Source: Pseudomonadota bacterium
GTDB lineage: Bacteria > Pseudomonadota > Alphaproteobacteria > Rhizobiales > Xanthobacteraceae
NCBI GenBank assembly: GCA_023423415.1
Contig: JAFAFP010000213.1
Span: 1-47,979, forward strand
Direction: 5' to 3'
Length of the DNA stretch: 47,979 nt
The notes under the pieces are model-generated. The model worked only from the letters and a program-made list of their open reading frames with translations. It was not told the DNA's origin and made no database searches. Position 1 is the stretch's first letter. Every line of letters begins with the position of its first letter. This document shows positions 35,227 to 42,774 of this stretch, piece after piece. A program made the position numbers and the translations under genes.

Positions 35227-35256
35227 TTGACACCCCGGCAATACGTCTCTTAGTTA
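35227..35256 (+). promoter_or_regulatory. Possible promoter of etfBA
   Basis: A perfect TTGACA (35227-35232) lies 60 bases ahead of etfB. At 17 bases spacing the -10 candidate ttagtt is poor, so the site is tentative. It is the only -35-like element I note in this gap. Confidence 0.3.
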
Positions 35257-35290
35257 GCCGCCGATTTCGCATCTGCGAAGGGTTGGAAAC

Positions 35291-36040
35291 ATGAAGATTC
35301 TTGTGCCCGTCAAACGGGTTATTGATTACAACGTCAAGGTGCGGGTCAAATCTGACGGGTCGGGCGTCGAGCTCGCCAATGTCAAAATGTCGATGAACCC
35401 CTTCGACGAAATCGCGGTGGAAGAGGCGATCCGTCAGAAGGAAGCCGGCAAAGCCACGGAAATCGTTGCGGTTTCGATCGGACCGGCGCAGGCATCCGAG
35501 ACCATCCGTACGGCGCTGGCGATGGGCGCCGACCGCGGTATCCTCGTCAAAACTGACGCCATGCCGGAACCGCTGGCGATCGCGAAAATCCTTAAAGGTA
35601 TCGTCGAGGCGGAGCAGCCCGGTCTTGTCATTATGGGCAAGCAGGCGATCGACGACGACAGCAACCAGACCGGCCAGATGCTGGCGGCGCTGCTGGGCTG
35701 GCCGCAGGGAACTTTTGCCTCCAAACTGGTCATCGAAGGCGACAGCGTTTCGGTGACCCGCGAGGTCGATGGCGGATTGCAGACCGTGAAGCTGAAGGGG
35801 CCGGCGATCGTCACGACCGATCTGCGCCTCAACGAGCCGCGCTATGCCAGCCTGCCGAACATCATGAAGGCGAAGAAGAAGCCGATCGATGAAAAGTCGC
35901 CGGCCGATTACGGCGTCGATGTGAAGCCACGGCTTGAGATCCTGAAGACGGTTGAGCCCGGCGGTCGCAAGGCGGGCGTGAAAGTGGGCACTGTGGCTGA
36001 ACTGGTCGAAAAGCTGAAGAACGAAGCGGGGGTTCTGTGA
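35291..36040 (+). CDS. etfB: Electron transfer flavoprotein beta subunit
   Basis: A 249-residue ETF beta subunit. It opens MKILVPVKRVIDYNVKVRVK, shows the ETF beta signature around VIMGKQAIDDDSNQTGQMLAALL, and the VEEAIRQKE helix. With EtfA it carries electrons from acyl-CoA dehydrogenases to ETF:quinone oxidoreductase. The downstream etfA start overlaps its stop (TGATG). Mcd, encoded upstream, is a probable partner. The recognition loop and AMP site appear intact. Confidence 0.97.
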   Translation: MKILVPVKRVIDYNVKVRVKSDGSGVELANVKMSMNPFDEIAVEEAIRQKEAGKATEIVAVSIGPAQASETIRTALAMGADRGILVKTDAMPEPLAIAKILKGIVEAEQPGLVIMGKQAIDDDSNQTGQMLAALLGWPQGTFASKLVIEGDSVSVTREVDGGLQTVKLKGPAIVTTDLRLNEPRYASLPNIMKAKKKPIDEKSPADYGVDVKPRLEILKTVEPGGRKAGVKVGTVAELVEKLKNEAGVL

Positions 36041-36984
36041 TGACGACGCTGCTGATCGCAGAACATGACAATGCGTCAGTGAAAGACGCGACCGCCAAGG
36101 CGCTGACGGCGGCGAAGGCGCTGGGAGGTGACGTGCATGTTCTCGTCGCCGGCAAGGGGGCGAAAGCCGCTGCGGACGCTGCGGCGAAGCTCGACGGCGT
36201 AAGCAAGGTGCTGTTGGCCGATGCCGACGCATACGAGCACCAGTTGGCGGAGCCGCTGGCCGCACTCGTCGTCTCGCTGGCCAAGGATTACGACGCCATG
36301 GTCGCCCCAGCGACCACGACCGGCAAGAACTTCATGCCGCGCGTCGCCGCCCTGCTCGATGTGATGCAGGTTTCCGATATCGTGAAGGTTGAATCGCCGG
36401 ATACCTTCATTCGCCCGATCTATGCCGGTAACGCGATGCAGACGGTGAAATCGACCGACGCCAAGAAGGTCATCACGGTCCGCACGTCGACCTTCCAGGC
36501 AACGGGCGAGGGTGGCTCGGCGCCGGTCGAGACCATTGCCGCGGCTGCCGATCCCGCAATCTCGAGCTTCGTCGGCGAGGAATTGTCGAAGTCCGACCGG
36601 CCTGAACTGACCTCCGCCAAAATCATCATCTCGGGCGGGCGCGCGATGCAAAATCGCGAGAATTTCGCCAAGTATATCGAGCCGGTCGCCGACAAGCTGG
36701 GAGCGGCAATGGGCGCCTCGCGCGCGGCGGTGGACGCCGGCTATGCCCCGAACGACTGGCAGGTTGGCCAGACCGGCAAGGTGGTGGCGCCGGAGCTTTA
36801 TATTGCGGTCGGTATTTCCGGCGCGATCCAGCACCTCGCCGGCATGAAGGACTCCAAGGTCATCGTCGCCATCAACAAGGACGAAGAGGCGCCGATCTTC
36901 CAGGTCGCCGATTATGGTCTGGTCGCCGATCTCTATCAGGCCTTGCCGGAGCTCGATGCCGAGCTCGGCAAGATCAAGCGTTAA
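36040..36984 (+). CDS. etfA: Electron transfer flavoprotein alpha subunit
   Basis: A 314-residue ETF alpha subunit. The FAD domain has SGGRAMQNRENF, GASRAAVDAGYAPNDWQVGQTGKVVAPELY and GAIQHLAGMKDSKVIVAINKDEEAPIF. The N-terminal domain contains APATTTGKNFMPRVAALLD. I place the start at the ATG at 36040, which shares a base with the etfB stop; a GTG one codon earlier (36037) would add one residue. It is followed after 83 bases by the 3-hydroxybutyryl-CoA dehydrogenase gene, likely on the same transcript. Confidence 0.97.
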   Translation: MTTLLIAEHDNASVKDATAKALTAAKALGGDVHVLVAGKGAKAAADAAAKLDGVSKVLLADADAYEHQLAEPLAALVVSLAKDYDAMVAPATTTGKNFMPRVAALLDVMQVSDIVKVESPDTFIRPIYAGNAMQTVKSTDAKKVITVRTSTFQATGEGGSAPVETIAAAADPAISSFVGEELSKSDRPELTSAKIIISGGRAMQNRENFAKYIEPVADKLGAAMGASRAAVDAGYAPNDWQVGQTGKVVAPELYIAVGISGAIQHLAGMKDSKVIVAINKDEEAPIFQVADYGLVADLYQALPELDAELGKIKR

Positions 36985-37067
36985 CTGACCGAAGTTTAAT
37001 ATCGCGACCGGTGGTCATGCGCTCGGGATGAGCGTAGAACACCCGGCGCGATTTGGCAGAGAGAGAC

Positions 37068-37949
37068 ATGGCGCAGAGCATTCGAAAGATCGGCGTAATC
37101 GGGGCCGGGCAGATGGGTAGCGGCATCGCCCATGTCTGCGCGCTGGCCGATTTTGACGTGAGAATTTACGACGTCGCGTCGGATCGGATCAAGCAGGCCC
37201 TGGCGACCGTCAATGGCAACATGGCGCGCCAGGTCTCCAAAAAGGTCATTACCGAGGAGCAGCGGCAGGCTGCCCTGCAGCGCATCGCTCCGGCGGAGTC
37301 GATGGACGATGTCGGCGACTGCGATCTCGTCATCGAGTCGGCGACCGAGAAGGAAGACGTCAAGCGCAAGATCTACAGCGAGCTGTGCCCGGTGCTGAAG
37401 CCGGAAGCGATCCTCGCCACCAACACCTCGTCGCTGTCGATCACGCGGCTGGCCTCCTCCACTGACAGGCCAGAAAAGTTCATCGGCATCCACTTCATGA
37501 ATCCGGTGCCGCTGATGGAGCTTGTCGAGCTCATCCGTGGCATCGCCACCGGCGATCAGACCTTCGAGGCGAGCAAGGAATTCGTCGGCAAGCTGCACAA
37601 GACCATCGCCGTCTCGGAGGATTTTCCGGCCTTCATCGTCAATCGCATCCTGCTGCCGATGATCAACGAAGCGATCTACACGCTCTATGAGGGCGTCGGC
37701 ACGGTGGAAGCGATCGACACCGCCATGAAGCTCGGCGCGCATCACCCGATGGGACCGCTGGAGCTGGCCGATTTCATCGGTCTCGATACCTGTCTGTCGG
37801 TGATGCAGGTGCTGCATGAAGGCTTGGCTGACTCGAAATATCGTCCTTGCCCGCTGCTCGTGAAATACGTCGAAGCCGGCTGGCTCGGCCGCAAGACGCA
37901 GCGCGGTTTCTACGATTACCGCGGCGAAAAGCCGGTGCCGACGCGTTAG
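37068..37949 (+). CDS. hbd: 3-hydroxybutyryl-CoA dehydrogenase
   Basis: A 293-residue NAD(P)-dependent enzyme. The dinucleotide loop is GAGQMGSGIAHVCA, catalytic His is in IHFMNPVPLMELVE, and the C-terminal substrate domain contains DFPAFIVNRILLPMINEAI and GPLELADFIGLDT. It interconverts acetoacetyl-CoA and 3-hydroxybutyryl-CoA, feeding crotonyl-CoA supply for the ethylmalonyl-CoA pathway or polyhydroxybutyrate metabolism. Start 37068 has gagaga upstream; a TTG at 37053 is a less likely alternative. The stop TAG (37947-37949) is the end of repeat copy 4. Confidence 0.95.
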   Translation: MAQSIRKIGVIGAGQMGSGIAHVCALADFDVRIYDVASDRIKQALATVNGNMARQVSKKVITEEQRQAALQRIAPAESMDDVGDCDLVIESATEKEDVKRKIYSELCPVLKPEAILATNTSSLSITRLASSTDRPEKFIGIHFMNPVPLMELVELIRGIATGDQTFEASKEFVGKLHKTIAVSEDFPAFIVNRILLPMINEAIYTLYEGVGTVEAIDTAMKLGAHHPMGPLELADFIGLDTCLSVMQVLHEGLADSKYRPCPLLVKYVEAGWLGRKTQRGFYDYRGEKPVPTR

Positions 37950-38050
37950 AGCGTTTTCGGGCGAAGTGGGTGCCGGTTCGCGTGAAGAAAACGCGTCAGA
38001 ACAAAAGCCAGAGTTCCGGCTTTGATTCCAGCAAAGCTGGAAAGCTCTAA
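37946..38050. repeat. Dispersed two-hairpin intergenic repeat, copy 4 (inverted)
   Basis: Here hairpin B comes first (ttagagcgttttcgggcgaa ... gaagaaaacgc) and hairpin A second (gttccggctttgattc ... caaagctggaaagctctaa). This is the reverse of copy 1. TAG at 37947-37949 ends the hbd gene. The copy lies between hbd and a strong terminator at 38071-38102. Confidence 0.85.
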
Positions 38051-38070
38051 GCGTCTGGCGATGTGGAAAC

Positions 38071-38102
38071 AAAAAAGGGCGGCTGTGAAGCCGCCCTTTT
38101 TT
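38071..38102. terminator. Bidirectional intrinsic terminator between hbd and the 16-gene cluster
   Basis: A 14-base-pair stem (aaaaaagggcggct, 38071-38084, with agccgccctttttt, 38089-38102) closes a gtga loop. The A-run on one side and T-run on the other make it work in both directions. It would end the plus-strand etfBA-hbd unit and the long minus-strand cluster whose last stop is at 38130. Confidence 0.93.
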
Positions 38103-38129
38103 GTTTGAGGCTCGAACGCCTCGCTTTTA

Positions 38130-38876
38130 TCAATCGCAACACGACGCAGATTTGTCGCCATTGTATTTGTCATGATGGCGGACCCAGTCGATGAGTTCAC
38201 CCGTCGGGGAACGCTCGTTCCGTCCCTTCGGCGTGATGTCCAGAAGATGCTGAGAGTTCATCAGGCCATCGAGCCCGCGGGCATAAGCGGAATAGGTGTG
38301 GAAGATCGTTCCGTCGTTGTTCTTGAAGAACACGCTGATGCCGGGAAGTTCTTCGCTCATGTAGCGTTTGTCGGTCGTGATGGTTCCGAAATTGTAATCG
38401 ATCTCGCCTTTCCCGATCTGGTCTTTCGAGAAAGAAACGCCGAAATCTTCATTGAAATCGGTCCCGTGTGACGACACCCATTGGACCTTCCAGCCCATCC
38501 GTTTCTTAAAGGGGGCAAGTTCGCGCCATGGTGCGCGCGAGACCAGCGCCATCGCCACATCATGATGGGCAAGGTGCTGATTGGGGCCGTCGATCTGATC
38601 GGCGAAGAATGAACAGCCAGGGCAGCCCTCCTCTGCGCCGGACGAGAACATGAAGTGATAGACGATCAACTGGCTGCGTCCGCCGAACAGGTCTGACAGG
38701 GTTTTGCGGCCGTCGGGACCTTCGAAGGCATAGGGTTTGTCAAGCTTCACCCATGGCAAGGCGCGGCGGGCCTCACTGAGGTTGTCATTCAGCCGGGTCA
38801 GTTCCTTTTCCTTCGCCAGCAGGTTCAGCCGCGCTGCGCGCCACTGGTCGCGGGAAACGACCTGATGCTGTGTCAT
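38130..38876 (-). CDS. DUF899 family protein (thioredoxin-like), copy 1
   Basis: A 248-residue protein of the DUF899 family, thioredoxin-fold proteins of unknown activity. The family pattern is clear: VSRDQWRAARLNLLAKEKEL, a FGGRSQLIVYHFMF strand, the GCPGCSFFADQID redox-like motif (Cys85, Cys88), HHDVAMALVSRAPW, WVSSHGTDFNEDFGVSF, and FHTYSAYARGLD. The C-terminus ends in a Cys-Cys pair (SASCCD), shared with the second copy at 44309-45121. It overlaps the upstream GST gene by four bases and is last in the 16-gene run. Confidence 0.93.
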   Translation of the reverse strand: MTQHQVVSRDQWRAARLNLLAKEKELTRLNDNLSEARRALPWVKLDKPYAFEGPDGRKTLSDLFGGRSQLIVYHFMFSSGAEEGCPGCSFFADQIDGPNQHLAHHDVAMALVSRAPWRELAPFKKRMGWKVQWVSSHGTDFNEDFGVSFSKDQIGKGEIDYNFGTITTDKRYMSEELPGISVFFKNNDGTIFHTYSAYARGLDGLMNSQHLLDITPKGRNERSPTGELIDWVRHHDKYNGDKSASCCD

Positions 38877-39541
38877 GCGGATTTCCTATCACTCTCTTGC
38901 GGGAAGAATTTGAAGTAGGGCTGCGCCTCCTGCAGGACCCGCGCAAAGGACGGCCGTTGCATCAGACGGTCGAGATAGGCCCGGACATTCCTGTGATCGT
39001 CCGTCAGCGGCATCACCTTATTGGCGTAAAAGAGTGCTGGAGCGGCCGCGCAGTCGGCCATGCTGAATTCATCGCCGACGGCGCAACTGTGGCCGGCCAT
39101 GTCGTTCTCGATGATCTCATAGACATTGGTGAGCCGGTCCTTTGCCTGCGCGACGCCGAGCGGGTCTTTCTTGTCCGCGGGCCGCAGGCGATCACCGACA
39201 ATCTGCTGCATCGGCAATTGCACATAGAGATCGTAGAAACGATCCTGCAAACGTGTCTGCAAGGCGAGAGCGTTGTCGGCGGGGATGAAGCGCGTCGTGC
39301 CGGGATAATGTTGGTCCAGATACTCGATAATGATGCTCGTCTCCGGAATGGTCTGGTTCTTCGCGTCGTCGCGCAGCACCGGAAATTTTCTGATTGGCCA
39401 CATCTTCTTGAGATTCGCGGCTGCAGCCTCATCCATCAGATCGACAATCTGCGGCGTGAAGGGCGTTTTGTTCTCATAAAGCGCGATCAGTACCTTCATG
39501 CAGAACGATGACAGCGGGTGATAGTAAAGCGTGAGCGACAT
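38873..39541 (-). CDS. Glutathione S-transferase
   Basis: A 222-residue GST. The thioredoxin-like N-domain starts MSLTLYYHPLSSFCMKVLIA with a Ser/Cys site, has the cis-Pro region KFPVLRDDAKNQTI and ETSIIIEYLD, and the helical C-domain includes DEFSMADCAAAPALFYA, the N-capping box. It conjugates or reduces with glutathione; substrate unknown. I start at 39541, where the N-domain begins; the upstream in-frame sequence belongs to the next gene. It lies seven bases after the RibD/DHFR-like gene and overlaps DUF899 by four. Confidence 0.92.
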   Translation of the reverse strand: MSLTLYYHPLSSFCMKVLIALYENKTPFTPQIVDLMDEAAAANLKKMWPIRKFPVLRDDAKNQTIPETSIIIEYLDQHYPGTTRFIPADNALALQTRLQDRFYDLYVQLPMQQIVGDRLRPADKKDPLGVAQAKDRLTNVYEIIENDMAGHSCAVGDEFSMADCAAAPALFYANKVMPLTDDHRNVRAYLDRLMQRPSFARVLQEAQPYFKFFPQESDRKSA

Positions 39542-39548
39542 GGTGATG

Positions 39549-40190
39549 CTACCTTGTGAAAGTGACATGCGTGACATTCGGCGTGGTGACGTGCTCGCTG
39601 CGCCGATAGCCGAGTTTGGGGAGATCGAGTCCTGCAAAAAGATGTTCGCCGGTGCCGAGCAGGACAGGCGAAATAGCGAGATGCATTTCGTCGATGAGGC
39701 CTGCCTGCAAGTACTGGCGGATCGTAGCTACGCCGCCGCCGATTCGGATGTCTTTGCCGTTTGCGGCTTCGGTTGCGTGCCTCAGTGCTGCGTGGATGCC
39801 GTCAGTTACGAAATGGAAGGTGGTGCCGCCTTCCATGGTGATTGAGGATCGTGGGTGATTCGTGAGGACGAAGGCCGGGCAGTGGTAAGGCGGGTTGTCT
39901 CCCCACCATCCTTTCCACTTGTCATCCGGCCATTCGCCGCGGACGGGTCCGAACATGTTGCGGCCGAGGATCCACGCGCCGATATTCTCAAAGCCGCGTG
40001 CCACAAACGCATCGTCGATGTCGGTTGAGCCGCCCTCCTGCCCAAACATCGTCCGGATCGTGCGGGTGGCAAAGGCCCATTCGTGCAGGGCGACGCCACC
40101 GACGCCCAGGGGATTCTCCAGACTTTGATCCGGGCCGGCGCCATAGCCATCGATGGAGATGGCGAAGCAATGAACGCGAAGCTTTGACAT
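39549..40190 (-). CDS. RibD/dihydrofolate reductase-like protein
   Basis: A 213-residue protein of the RibD C-terminal/DHFR fold. It opens MSKLRVHCFAISIDGYGAGP, contains the GRNMFGPVRGEWPDDKWKGWW region, VLTNHPRSSITMEGGTTF, and IGGGVATIRQYLQAGLIDEM, which is the typical NADPH-side motif. Such proteins are annotated as dihydrofolate reductase family, but their substrate is generally unknown. The start at 40190 has gaggag upstream. It is in the 16-gene run, 76 bases after the SnoaL-like gene. Confidence 0.92.
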   Translation of the reverse strand: MSKLRVHCFAISIDGYGAGPDQSLENPLGVGGVALHEWAFATRTIRTMFGQEGGSTDIDDAFVARGFENIGAWILGRNMFGPVRGEWPDDKWKGWWGDNPPYHCPAFVLTNHPRSSITMEGGTTFHFVTDGIHAALRHATEAANGKDIRIGGGVATIRQYLQAGLIDEMHLAISPVLLGTGEHLFAGLDLPKLGYRRSEHVTTPNVTHVTFTR

Positions 40191-40266
40191 CAGCGAGCGT
40201 CTCCTCAGTGAATTGCGAAGCGATCTGTGTTCGGAGCAGATCGCTCCAGGTGGTCGCCCCTGCCGG

Positions 40267-40728
40267 TTAGGCCGCACGCCCTCGTTGTGCGGACTGCGGC
40301 GCGGCATCAAGCATGGCCTGATTGCTCATGGGATCGAACGGAACCGAACAATGATCGTGTACGAGCAGCCATTGGCCATCGATCTTGCGAAGTCCGGCCG
40401 ACGACCGCAGCCAGCACCAGTGTTCCTGCCCGTCCGGGCCTTTGGCCCCGCAATGGGCAGTGAAATGACAGAAGGCCACTTCATCCTGCGCGACGATTTC
40501 CAGGTCATGGATATTGAACGTCATCGGCGCCACCATGTGCGGGAAGCACGCTTCGAGATGCTTTCGATGCGCGTCGAGTCCCTTGAACTGGAAGGCTGAA
40601 TGGCAGTCGTAGGACACGGCATTCGGGGCGTAGCAGGCCATGATGGCGTCGATGTCCATGGCGCGCGTCGCCTTTGCCCAATCTTCCAGTCGGGCGCGAA
40701 CGGCGGCTTCGTTGCTATTGGATAACAT
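40267..40728 (-). CDS. SnoaL/ketosteroid-isomerase-like protein
   Basis: A 153-residue NTF2-fold protein of the SnoaL/DUF4440 kind. The N-terminal helix AVRARLEDWAKATRAMDIDAIMACYAPN and the cone strands FHFTAHCGAKGP and WCWLRSSAGLRKIDGQWLLVHDH fit the fold. His in VHDHCSVPF and Asp in MDIDAIM are likely pocket residues, but no function is assigned. The start at 40728 has aggagg and overlaps the upstream membrane-protein stop by 14 bases. It belongs to the 16-gene run. Confidence 0.87.
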   Translation of the reverse strand: MLSNSNEAAVRARLEDWAKATRAMDIDAIMACYAPNAVSYDCHSAFQFKGLDAHRKHLEACFPHMVAPMTFNIHDLEIVAQDEVAFCHFTAHCGAKGPDGQEHWCWLRSSAGLRKIDGQWLLVHDHCSVPFDPMSNQAMLDAAPQSAQRGRAA

Positions 40729-41158
40729 CGCTCTTTCCTCCTGTGATTTGATGGATGAAACCGCCCAGCCAGGCGCAGGGCAGCGTTGTCAGGACCAGTG
40801 CGATCGGAAACCAGATCGGACCGAGATCCATCGCAATTGCGCCGAACGCTCCCATCAAGCTGAGAACGAAGCCGATGACGCCGAGAATCAGGGCATGAGT
40901 CATCGGGTTGCGCGGCGCGAGACGGGCGGCGATGTAGCTGCCGAGCACGGCGTAGATGCAGCGATAGCCAAGCGCCAGCAGGTTATCGCCCGCTTCGCGC
41001 ATCGGTTCGCCCCAGGGCGGATAGACACCGAGACTGTGAAAGAGCTGATCGGTGCCGATCGAGAGCACGAGGACGACAAGAAAACCTGCGAGCAACGCAC
41101 CCGCGCTCGCCCAAAGGCGGCGCGGTTGCACGTGTTGTTGCACGATCTGGTTTGACAT
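40715..41158 (-). CDS. Four-helix membrane protein of unknown function
   Basis: A 147-residue protein with about four hydrophobic helices: ASAGALLAGFLVVLVLSIGT, YRCIYAVLGSYIAARLA, HALILGVIGFVLSLMGAFGAI, and IWFPIALVLTTLPCAWLGGFI. The N-terminus is basic and the segment PPWGEPMREAGDNLL lies between helices 1 and 2. I recognise no named family; close relatives are annotated only as hypothetical membrane proteins. It is co-directional between the SRPBCC-DUF1579 gene (17 bases) and SnoaL-like gene (14-base overlap). Ribosome site is weak. Confidence 0.8.
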   Translation of the reverse strand: MSNQIVQQHVQPRRLWASAGALLAGFLVVLVLSIGTDQLFHSLGVYPPWGEPMREAGDNLLALGYRCIYAVLGSYIAARLAPRNPMTHALILGVIGFVLSLMGAFGAIAMDLGPIWFPIALVLTTLPCAWLGGFIHQITGGKSDVIQ

Positions 41159-41175
41159 CGGCGCGGTCTGTTTGG

Positions 41176-42162
41176 CTATTTCTTACGCCGGTAATGTGCG
41201 GTCATGAACTTGATCCATTGGCCGTCGGGACCTTTGATCTGCGACGAGAGGATCCAGTGATCCTTGCTCTCGATGGTGACGATGTCCTGGTATGAGGCCA
41301 TCGTTCCGTCGCCGGCCATGCTCGGACCTTCGGCATCCAGCGTCAGAACCTTGCCGGAAGCATCGCGTGTTCCCTCGTAGAGCCATAGATGCGTCATCAT
41401 CGACGCGATGAAACTTCCGACGTAACGCTCTTTCTGCGGATCATAGCCCAGCGTAATGATGCTGCTCATCGTGCCGCCGTCCGGCATTTCTCCCAAGCCT
41501 TCGGACAGGAACCAGAGGCCGCCTACCGAGCGCGTGCTGCAGGTGCCGGTGCCTTTCATCGGCGGCTGATCCGGAGCCATGATGCATTCGCTTTCGACGG
41601 TCCATTCGCCAACGAGCTGCGCCAGCCAATCATGCTCTTTCTGCGGGGTGGCCATCATCGGGCAATCGGCAGTTTCGGTCATGTTTTCTCCTGTGAGGTT
41701 ATGGTTGAGCTTTTCGAGACTTTGGCTCCAGCCGGCATCCATGCCGGCCAGCATTTGCGGTGCGGCCGGCGAGAAGCCGGTCGCATCCGCAGTCACGGTC
41801 AGCTTGGTGTTGCCGTCGTGATCTTCGAACGTGACAGTGGTGAGCGATTCCAGATGCGGATTGCCGTTGGCATCTTCCGCGACGGCGACGAACACGATGC
41901 GTGACGGCTCGACGATTTCACGGAAAGTGCCGGACATCGGGTAAACCGTGCCATCCGGTGCGCACATATGAATGAGGATCCTGCCGCCCGGCCGCACGTC
42001 GATTTCGCAAAGCGGATTGGTGAAGTGTTGTGGGCCCCACCACCGGGCCAGTTGTTCCGCGTCGACCCAGGCCTTGAACACCTTGTGACGCGGCGCATTG
42101 ATGATCCGCGTGATCGTCACGCTGCGTTCGGCTGTCGGCTTGCGGCTCATTGCTGCAATCAT
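41176..42162 (-). CDS. SRPBCC (AHSA1) and DUF1579 fusion protein
   Basis: A 328-residue protein joining two families that are normally separate. Residues 1-158 are AHSA1/START-like (TITRIINAPRHKVFKAWVDA, ARWWGPQHFTNP, GWSQSLEKLNHNL). Residues from about 161 are DUF1579 (EHDWLAQLVGEWTVESE, GTGTCSTRSVGGLWFLSEG, ITLGYDPQKERYVGSFIASM). At the junction an AGGAG (41688-41692) sits five bases before an in-frame ATG (41682), so a free 168-residue DUF1579 protein could also be made. The upstream start at 42162 has aaggagg. Functions of both domains are unknown; a lipophilic ligand is plausible for the first. Confidence 0.88.
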   Translation of the reverse strand: MIAAMSRKPTAERSVTITRIINAPRHKVFKAWVDAEQLARWWGPQHFTNPLCEIDVRPGGRILIHMCAPDGTVYPMSGTFREIVEPSRIVFVAVAEDANGNPHLESLTTVTFEDHDGNTKLTVTADATGFSPAAPQMLAGMDAGWSQSLEKLNHNLTGENMTETADCPMMATPQKEHDWLAQLVGEWTVESECIMAPDQPPMKGTGTCSTRSVGGLWFLSEGLGEMPDGGTMSSIITLGYDPQKERYVGSFIASMMTHLWLYEGTRDASGKVLTLDAEGPSMAGDGTMASYQDIVTIESKDHWILSSQIKGPDGQWIKFMTAHYRRKK

Positions 42163-42214
42163 GCGATCCTCCTTGCGTTCTGGTTGATTTGGCGTTTTGC
42201 GCGCGTGCGCGCCC

Positions 42215-42748
42215 TTATTTCTGCGCCAGCATGTCGAGATCGCGCAGGCCTTTCTCCATTTCGCCGCCGATCATCTTGTCCAAGCTTGTGAAGGTGCACA
42301 TCACCTTGGATATGATGTTCATCGGACCATGCATGCTCCAGGTCACATTCGTCGCGTTACCTTGCGCCGCCAGATCGTATTCGACGATGTTGCTGGCGCT
42401 CATCGGCTTGATCATGTCGAGGTTGAGCGTGATCTTCGACGGCGTGACCTGTGCGATCGTCAGCTTGCCGGCGCCGCTTTCGCTATCGCCCTCCCATGCC
42501 AGCGCCGATCCAGGCCCTGCCTCCGGGCCGCTGAATGTCTTCTTCATCGTCTTGTTCTTCTCGAACGGCGACCATTCGGCGCCGCGGCGCAGGTCGGTGA
42601 GGATGCCGTGGATCTTGTCTTGCGGCGCGTTGATCAGCGCCGTTCGCTGAACACGAAACGTGTCGGGCTGCGTGATCGAAGCGTAGGCCAGGAGCCCGGC
42701 AACGGCGACGACAAGGGCGCTGATCGCAATGAGGAAAATTCTGAGCAT
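42215..42748 (-). CDS. Membrane-anchored SRPBCC protein, paralogue 2
   Basis: A 177-residue protein with one N-terminal membrane anchor (IFLIAISALVVAVAGLLAYA) followed by a SRPBCC lipid-binding-like domain: FRVQRTALINAPQDKIHGIL, LRRGAEWSPFEKNKTMKKTF, SGPEAGPGSALAW, and the MHGPMNIISKVM segment. It is closely similar to the next upstream gene (42775-43344), including the PFEK..MKKTFSGPE and KITLxLDM(I/V)(K/R)PM patterns, showing a tandem duplication. Start 42748 follows ccgga. The anchor places the domain at the inner membrane, probably on the periplasmic side. Confidence 0.88.
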   Translation of the reverse strand: MLRIFLIAISALVVAVAGLLAYASITQPDTFRVQRTALINAPQDKIHGILTDLRRGAEWSPFEKNKTMKKTFSGPEAGPGSALAWEGDSESGAGKLTIAQVTPSKITLNLDMIKPMSASNIVEYDLAAQGNATNVTWSMHGPMNIISKVMCTFTSLDKMIGGEMEKGLRDLDMLAQK

Positions 42749-42774
42749 AGTGATTCCGGTTTCTTGTTGAGGTG

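Noticed and set aside
34439..36265. 608-codon minus-strand open reading frame over pduO and etfB
   Set aside because: Composition is Arg/His-rich and it crosses two genes with obvious family motifs; no promoter or ribosome site.
36996..38072. 358-codon minus-strand open reading frame over hbd
   Set aside because: Antisense shadow of a clear 3-hydroxybutyryl-CoA dehydrogenase; it also runs through a dispersed repeat.
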